64,000 bases of DNA from Allium sativum (taxonomy: Eukaryota; Streptophyta; Magnoliopsida; Asparagales; Amaryllidaceae): positions 52,388,501 through 52,452,500 of the forward strand of contig CM060911.1 in assembly GCA_030737875.1 (NCBI GenBank), given 5' to 3'. The notes beneath the pieces were generated by a model. The model saw nothing but the letters and a program-made list of their open reading frames with translations. It was not told the DNA's origin and ran no database searches. Shown piece by piece: positions 58,234-64,000 of this stretch; the first letter of the stretch is position 1; every line of letters starts with the position of its first letter. The translations under genes and the position numbers were made by a program.

Positions 58234-58378
58234 TGTTAACCGGCCTTTTGGTCCGGTTCCCAAAAGTGCACTAAACACACCTGACTCAACACATCGCGTG
58301 GTAGTATAGCCCGACGTATCGCCAAAACACCAAGAATTCAAGACCAAGAGAATTCACACAAGCACAAGCCTCACAGCC
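58234..58378 (+). repeat. Start of a Tat LTR, cut by a chromovirus
   Basis: TGTTAACCGGCCTTTTGGTC, then GGTTCCCAAAAG and GACTCAACACATCGC, match the start of the LTR at 13307 read on the minus strand. The match is lost at 58378 where TGTGACACCCCG of the next element starts. The rest of this LTR should follow the next element, beyond the window. Confidence 0.8.
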
Positions 58379-58707
58379 TGTGACACCCCGAATTTTCTGT
58401 GAATATAAAGTAACAAAAAAAGTATACTTAATGATTAAAAGAAGAATTAAGGGAAACGGGTTATGCCATTGCGTTCATCTGCGAATTCTACTTGAGATAG
58501 AGTCCGAGTTTGCGTAAATCGGACTCCGTATGAAGAAGTTATGGCACTTAGAAGTTTCAGGGATGGGAAAATTCCCACCCAGGACCTAGGTCGACCTGGG
58601 TAGAACAGGTCGACCATGGGGTCGACCTCCCCCCTTTTCCAGATCTGTGGACAGATTCGTTTTTCTGCATTTTGACGCACGTTCTGACCAGATTCGTTGC
58701 TCCTAAG

Positions 58708-58717
58708 CTATTTAAAC
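58708..58717 (+). promoter_or_regulatory. TATA box of the gag-only chromovirus LTR
   Basis: CTATTTAAAC followed by ACCCCCAAACC, in the same place as CTATAAAAAGACCCC of the other chromovirus. Confidence 0.6.
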
Positions 58718-58904
58718 ACCCCCAAACCTCACTTTCTCTCCACATAATTTCATTAGCCTATACTATGCCATAATTCATATTAATATAAATCAATGGCGTC
58801 GCTACACTGCTGAAATCTAAGCTAGAACAAGTGCTCCTTCTTCCAATCTTAATAGGATTAAAAGAAAACAAGTACAACCCTTTTTCTTTTAGAATCCAAC
58901 CAAG

Positions 58905-61441
58905 GTGAGTACAGTTATTTTCAGAAATGAAATTTAATTATGATCTTGACATGGATGTAAATTTGAATTGGAGATTATGCATATTCTTGTTTATCAGATC
59001 TGTTTTTCTGTGTAGATCTTTTTTAATCCTGTTTATCAGATCTGTTTTTCTGTGTAAATCTACCTTACTTCTGTTTATCAGATCTATTTTTCTATGTAGA
59101 TCTATCTTATTAATATTATTGTAACTATTCTGTATCTCTTCCTTCCTTCTGTTCTATAGCCAGGCTACCACGAACCTGAGCCAAATCTCATAAGAGATTG
59201 ACGCACGAACGCTAAATTTGGGGAAAATAATGAATGATGCGTAATTGGACATGACTGATTTGTGACTGATTTAAGAAAAGGGTATATGTTGTAATTTAAG
59301 ATTTAGATCTAGACATGGTATATATGACGGTTTATGATTTGGAAGAAGGAGAATTATTATATGACAACATATGACTTGTAATTTGGGGACATAATGCATG
59401 TTATAATTCAAGATCTGATTTTGAGGACATAATACATGTTGTAGTTTAAGATCTAGGTTTGGGCGTATTTTATATGACGATCTATGACTTGGAAGAAAAG
59501 GATATGTGACTTAGGCCCCAAAAACCTATATTATAATAGGGATAATTATAAATGTGAATGCGCCTAATTCGGATTTTTGGATATTTGACATACGCGGTAA
59601 TCAACGGCTATAATTTGGCATAATTTATATTGTGCATCATGAATTGGGGTTTTTAGAGAATATTCTGTACGGTGCAAATTTAACAAAAATTTGGGACGTA
59701 TGTTATAATGTGAATTATGACCATAATTAAGGCATGTAAAACTAGGCTTAATTTATGATTAAGCGAGGTATGCCAATGGAACTTTAAGGGATGATTAAAT
59801 CTGTTAAATTGCCTAATCTACTAAATCTATTGAAACTGAATACGGTAATTTGGGGTATGAAAATCTGTAGGCTCGATTTAAAACTGAGCAAAACATGTTA
59901 ATAGAACTTTGGATAATCTGCTGTTACTTGTAAAGAAGTAAATTTGTTGAATTGGCATAATTAGTCTGATATTGGCATAATATGTGAATGAATACTTTAG
60001 CTAAAAATAAGAATGCTGAGACATGAGGTTAGACTCTGTTTGCGGTAGAAGCCTGCCCGGACCCAACCGGCTTAACCAGCAACCGCAAACTGTCAGTCTA
60101 ATGTGAGAGATCGTAGGCATAAAGATGCCTAGACACGAGGTTAGGTCTGGCTTGTGGCAGAAGTCTGCCCGAAACCGCCCGGCACATCCAGCGGCCATAA
60201 GCTACCAAACTAATGTGAGAGGTTTGTGCATTAATATTTAATTAATGCAAATCTAAGATAAATCTGATACCTAAAACGTATTGGGTGGATAAGGTTAAAA
60301 AAACTGGACTGATGAATCTAGTAAACCCATTTCGTAAACCTGTAGGACCAATACAAGGTTAGGTGAAACAATCTGTAAGTCTGTTAATCTGTAAATCTGA
60401 TCCGTTAGTCTGAAAACTTGTTAACCTGTATGTCTGATCTGAGAACTAGTTAATCTGAACTTTGTACATCTAAAATCTGTAAGCAAGTTAATCTGAAATC
60501 TGTTAGTCTGGGGACACAAGGTTAGGAGGGGTAATTACTTGTTTCATCTGTTGTTTGGGACCCATATTAGTCAGTAACCCTTTCTAGTATCAAAACTATG
60601 ACCCAACACTAAGAGGGGTCCGGGCACGCTTACTGAACTAATTGTAAGAGGTTCACTCTGATAATGCCGAGGGATGTTGATGGCGCATTCCAACCGGGTC
60701 ATGTGCATGCATGTATCCGGTCTGCTCTGAGGATGTAAGACACCGTGACATCTGTAAATAGGTATGTGTCTATAGGTTGCCACTTTAGGGGAAGATACAC
60801 CCTTCTATGGGGCCGGCACAGGGTATTTATGTATTAGGGAGCCGATTGCTTAGGGTAGAATTTAGGGTACAGATAGTTCTGTTTGTTTCTGCTAGGGTAC
60901 CATCTGTTTCTGTTGGGGTGGTAACACCTATCTGTTTCTGTGTGGTACCGTCTGTTGGGGTGGTAAAGGCCCATTACTAGTGTACACCTAATTCTAATAT
61001 TCAGTTTCCGTAGGGAATATTCTCTTTCCATCTTTGATTCTGTTTCTGCCTCTTTTTCTATACCGTTTGTCTCTGTTCGGGTGGTAAAGGCCTATTACTA
61101 GCATTCTGTCTCTGAACCGTCTGTCTCTGTTAGGGTGGTAAAGGCCCATTACTAGCATCGTATTTCTGAAGAGATCGTTCTATTTTCTATTTAGACATTA
61201 GGACAACACCTGATTCTGTTATACTAGTATTAGTGCAGAGAAGTGAAAATCAAGTAAGAAGCTTAGTTTAGCCTATATCATTATGTCTCTTCTGTTAACC
61301 TGCAACTTCTATTATGGTTATCTCTCATCCAGTTTTATTTATATGTCATGATACTGTTATCTGTTTATATGCTGAAAGTCACTGGACTCCCTAGAGTTAT
61401 GTCTGACCTAGTTTGTTTCGCCTTCCCCCCAAGGTTCTCAG
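58905..61441 (+). other. Candidate intron inside the LTR leader
   Basis: The donor CAAG/GTGAGTA is near perfect. The acceptor is a pyrimidine-rich stretch ending TTCTCAG/GG. Length 2537 bp. Equivalent pairs are 43211-45151 in the full chromovirus and 25700-30315 in the giant LTR. Not shown by transcripts. Confidence 0.4.
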
Positions 61442-61793
61442 GGTGGAAACATAGGAGCTTGATTCAGGTTCCATCTGCTTGAAGTGCTAGTAGTGCTTGA
61501 AATATTGCTTGGCTTTGATTCTACCTATTTATGGCATTCTCTGTTGGGGATTACGGCTTTAAAATTTAGGCATTCTGAAGGATTTTGTATAAGACTGATA
61601 TTTATGTACTTGGGTTTTGGTATTGTGATGTAACCAAAATTATTTCTGTTTCTGCTGTAATAAAGTTATAAATTTTTCAAGTACTACTTGACATATCTGT
61701 CTTGTAAATTTCTGTTCTATTTACTTATAACGTTCCACTGAAGTTAAGGCATTCCCTTTGTGAGTGACCTTAACGGAAGTGGGGTGTTACACT

Positions 61794-61805
61794 TGGTATC
61801 AGAGC
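61794..61805 (+). other. Primer-binding site of the gag-only chromovirus
   Basis: TGGTATCAGAGC two bases after the LTR end; tRNA-iMet type. Confidence 0.92.
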
Positions 61806-61972
61806 TGAAGGTTACCAGATTTGATAAAAAGTTTCTGAAAACTATTTTCGAAAAGGTTTTAAAAAGAAAGTATTTTCAAAAGTAGAGTTTATTTCGAAAA
61901 ATATAATCCCCAAAAAGCCATATACCTATCTTTAGATTCTCTGTTTTGAATCTCTTCCTTTTTCTTTTCAGC

Positions 61973-62854
61973 ATGTCTGCGGTACCCGAGATACCCGAGG
62001 GCATACCGATACCAGTTTGGTTCAGAAGGTTTCTGGAGGAAAGGGCCACCGCCGTAGGCCCAGTAGACGTTCCTCCTCCTCCTCCTCCTCACGTTGATAC
62101 TTTTTCGAAGATATGCAAAGACTTTCGGGCAATGGGCGGGAAACCTTTTCACGGACCAAAGACGTTTGTTGAAGCTCAAAATTGGCTTAAGGAGGTGGAA
62201 GATTTGTTTGGTATCTTCGAGATAGAAGATGGAAGGAAGGTCCAATTGGCTGCTTGGTTAATGAAGGACGAAGCCTCGTTTTGGTGGGAGATCACGAATG
62301 GAGAGCGTCCAGTAGAGACATGGATGAATTTCAGGCATAGGTTCGAGATGAAATTTCTCTCACGAGCAGAAGAGAATTTATACATGGAGAGCTTCTTGGC
62401 GTTAAAGCAGGGGAATTTATCAGTGAAGGAGTACGTCAATAAGTTCAATTAGTTGGCGAGATTCGGCTTAGACTTGGTAAACACACCTGAAAAGAAGGCC
62501 TTAAGATTCGTTAAAGGTTTGAATGAGCTGCTACATGGGTTGGCTATGACCCACATTCCTATGGGGGCTACCTTCGAGAAATTGGTTGACATGGCGTTAA
62601 TGCATGAAGAGGAAGCCAAAAGTGGGATGAAAGAAGAAAACCTCGAGGTACCACAAAACAAGAAAGAGTGGCCCAAAAAGGAAACACAAAAGAAGAATGA
62701 AAAGTCTAAAGATAAGAAGGAGAAAAAGTGCTTTACTTGTGGAAGCTTGACTCATCTGAACAAGGATTGCAGAAAGAGGAAGGGCGCTTGCTTCAACTAT
62801 GGAGAAATGGGACACTTCACTAGGGACTGCCCGAAGAAACGTGGGCAAGGGTAG
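61973..62854 (+). pseudogene. Chromovirus gag with one stop and a damaged zinc knuckle
   Basis: ATG 61973 opens MSAVPEIPEGIPIPVWFRRF, followed by a run of seven Pro, KTFVEAQNWLKEVEDLFGIF and KEYVNKFN. TAG 62450-62452 replaces the Lys or Gln normally before LARFGLD. The same frame then runs LARFGLDLVNTPEKKALRFV, a Lys/Glu-rich linker, and knuckles CFTCGSLTHLNKDC and CFNYGEMGHFTRDC. The second knuckle has Tyr for Cys. It stops at 62852-62854. About 290 codons in total. Confidence 0.92.
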
Positions 62855-63180
62855 AGGGCAGAACCTACTTCTGGAGGGCATGTGAATGCTTTCGTGACTG
62901 GTAGATAGGGTAAAGATTGGAAAATTTCTATTGAAGATTTAATTTCCTTATATGATTATTGAGATAAAACTCTTTTTGATTATAGCATTTTGATTCTGTA
63001 ACTGAGACTCTGCACTTTAATACTAGTCTTGTTTCGGATCCCGCTATGGTCTCAAACCGCATAAGGATTACGACTCATATGTTTGTGATAAGTTGGGGTT
63101 TAAGGATATCTGTGCTAGGCGTTAAGTTGACTATGACGCATACATTCTGGTTTTGTGGGATATGGTGGGGTTTTATCATG
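62855..63180 (+). pseudogene. Protease remnant of the gag-only chromovirus
   Basis: Frame-shifted words TETLHFNTSLVSDPAMVSN and LRISVLGVKLT parallel the protease at 46800-46930 of the full chromovirus (HLSTSLVEDPVFVSN). The catalytic DSGASHSF block is destroyed. RT sequence does not follow, so the deletion starts here. Confidence 0.75.
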
Positions 63181-63976
63181 CTTAGTTTCCTAAGAATCAT
63201 TTTATAATCTGATCTGTACTAGTAGTCTGTAAGTATCTGAATATTTCTGAAAAGGATAGGGGTTTTTACTCGAAACATGAGATTTTCAGTTTTGACATTG
63301 TTTAATGGGAGTAATTCTCCAAGTGTCAATCTGATGTTGATTTCGGTCTTCAGGGTTGATACTTAAGGATTTATTCTCTTAACCAATGTCTAATAGGAAC
63401 AGAATCTTAATTGTACTTGCTTCTATCACTCGGCTGTATCCTATCGATCGAGTCTTCGACCTTTAGGTAGAAACTAATGGGTGTAAACATGTATTTGAGT
63501 CATGTTATGTTTGATGGTTGCAAGTGGATGCAAGTGGTTGCTAGTGGTCGCTCGTGGATGCATACACACACACTAGGCACTAGATCGGCTCAAAAGCACT
63601 CTCATACTGCATATGGATGTGTGTGCATTTTTCAATTTTTATGGATGCAAAATGATTGACTCATCACATGGATGTTGCATTTGTATGAATGGTTATGCAC
63701 TCATATAGAAATGATGTGTATCAAATAGGATTTCTTGCATACATAATTGGACTCATGGCACTAACATAATTCGCATTGAGGAGGTCAACTGAATCAGTAG
63801 ACCGTTTGATCTTTGCATTAGCTAAGAGACATATACACACACTTTCGTATATGTTCATGCAACATTAGAAGTTTTCTAAGGACAATGGACGCTTGTGGAT
63901 GATGGTTGAGTAGATGGGTGATTGGATGGTAGGACACATTCTTCTTAACTTGAAGATTTCGAGGAAGAGATCCTTT
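63181..63976 (+). other. 3' untranslated region of the gag-only chromovirus
   Basis: Matches 49990-50498 in blocks such as GATGGTTGCAAGTGG and ACATATACACACAC. The block at 63328-63390 resembles positions 64-130 of the window. No gene. Confidence 0.7.
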
Positions 63977-63988
63977 AAGGAGGGGAGA
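63977..63988 (+). other. Polypurine tract of the gag-only chromovirus
   Basis: AAGGAGGGGAGA followed by AT and then TGTAACACCCC, the 3' LTR start at 63990. Confidence 0.88.
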
Positions 63989-64000
63989 ATGTAACACCCC

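Larger units (their letters stand above)
58379..61791 (+). repeat. 5' LTR of the gag-only chromovirus (3413 bp)
   Basis: It starts TGTGACACCCCG (the 3' LTR start is TGTAACACCCC) and ends GGGGTGTTACA. It contains three GTCGAC sites (58590, 58609 and 58621), a TATA box at 58708, a strong donor-like AAGGTGAGTA (GT at 58905), two copies of the CTGCCCGGACCC module (60053 and 60165), and CCTTCCCCCCAAGGTTCTCAG ending 61441. Confidence 0.9.
58379..64000 (+). mobile_element. Gag-only chromovirus derivative (TR-GAG-like)
   Basis: 5' LTR 58379-61791, primer site 61794, gag 61973-62854, decayed protease to about 63180, then conserved 3' untranslated sequence, purine tract 63977 and the start of the 3' LTR at 63990. 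The interior is 2.2 kb, with RT, RNase H and integrase absent. Gag is closely related to that of the chromovirus at 45698. It needs enzymes from full elements. The window ends 11 bases into the 3' LTR. Confidence 0.9.

Noticed and set aside
1..64000. tRNA, rRNA or other RNA genes
   Set aside because: I found no cloverleaf with A and B boxes or rRNA words; TGGTATCAGAGC sites are primer sites, not tRNA genes.

Overview
The window is plant nuclear DNA. The evidence is Ty3/gypsy elements of the Tat and chromovirus (Tekay/Del-like) lineages with tRNA-iMet-type or Tat-type primer sites, a Ty1/copia fragment, L1-type LINE pieces, a Mutator-like (MULE) transposon with a 9-bp target duplication, MITEs, and intron-bearing remnants of a plant Raf-like kinase. 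I see no intact host gene and no intact element ORF. It looks like a nested-transposon region of a large genome; the species cannot be told from the sequence.

Layout, left to right. 1-1874: 3' part of an LTR of the giant-LTR family. 1875-13307: decayed Tat element on the minus strand (5' LTR 12245-13307, then gag, protease, RT, RNase H, archaeal-type RNase H and integrase running leftwards), with an antisense ORF relic on the plus strand at its 3' side (1876-4813). 13985-14489 and 23881-24115: one LINE (ORF1 end plus endonuclease) split by a MULE at 14499-23880 whose TSD is TTATGCTAA on both sides. The MULE carries three zf-GRF zinc-finger gene relics and is itself split by a gag-only Tat element at 15726-21613. 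24378-37834: a 13.5-kb element with 6.2-kb LTRs, a 1.0-kb ORF-less interior and TSD TTATT. 38154-38765: three-exon Raf-like kinase pseudogene, minus strand. 40265-42420: LINE reverse-transcriptase relic. 42432-42603 and 53445-53465: a MITE split by a 10.8-kb chromovirus (42604-53439, TSD CTCTT) with a broken gag-pol. 53887-56433: truncated copia element, minus strand, whose LTR holds a 378-bp MULE-type MITE (TSD TATCAGAAA). 56975-57370: degenerate tandem repeats probably from a Tat 3' untranslated region, ending in a Tat LTR start (58234-58378). 58379-64000: a gag-only chromovirus whose 3' LTR begins at 63990.

How the parts fit. Several elements look non-autonomous: the giant-LTR element has no coding interior, and two others (one Tat, one chromovirus) keep only gag. 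They would depend on enzymes from full elements such as the ancestors of the decayed Tat and chromovirus copies here. Three different chromovirus-type LTR families share one plan: a TATA box early in the LTR, then a splice-donor-like GTRAGT, then kilobases of LTR ending in a pyrimidine-rich tract with CAG 300-350 bases before the LTR end. That suggests long 5' leaders with a removable intron lying inside the LTR, and it is the observation I would test first.
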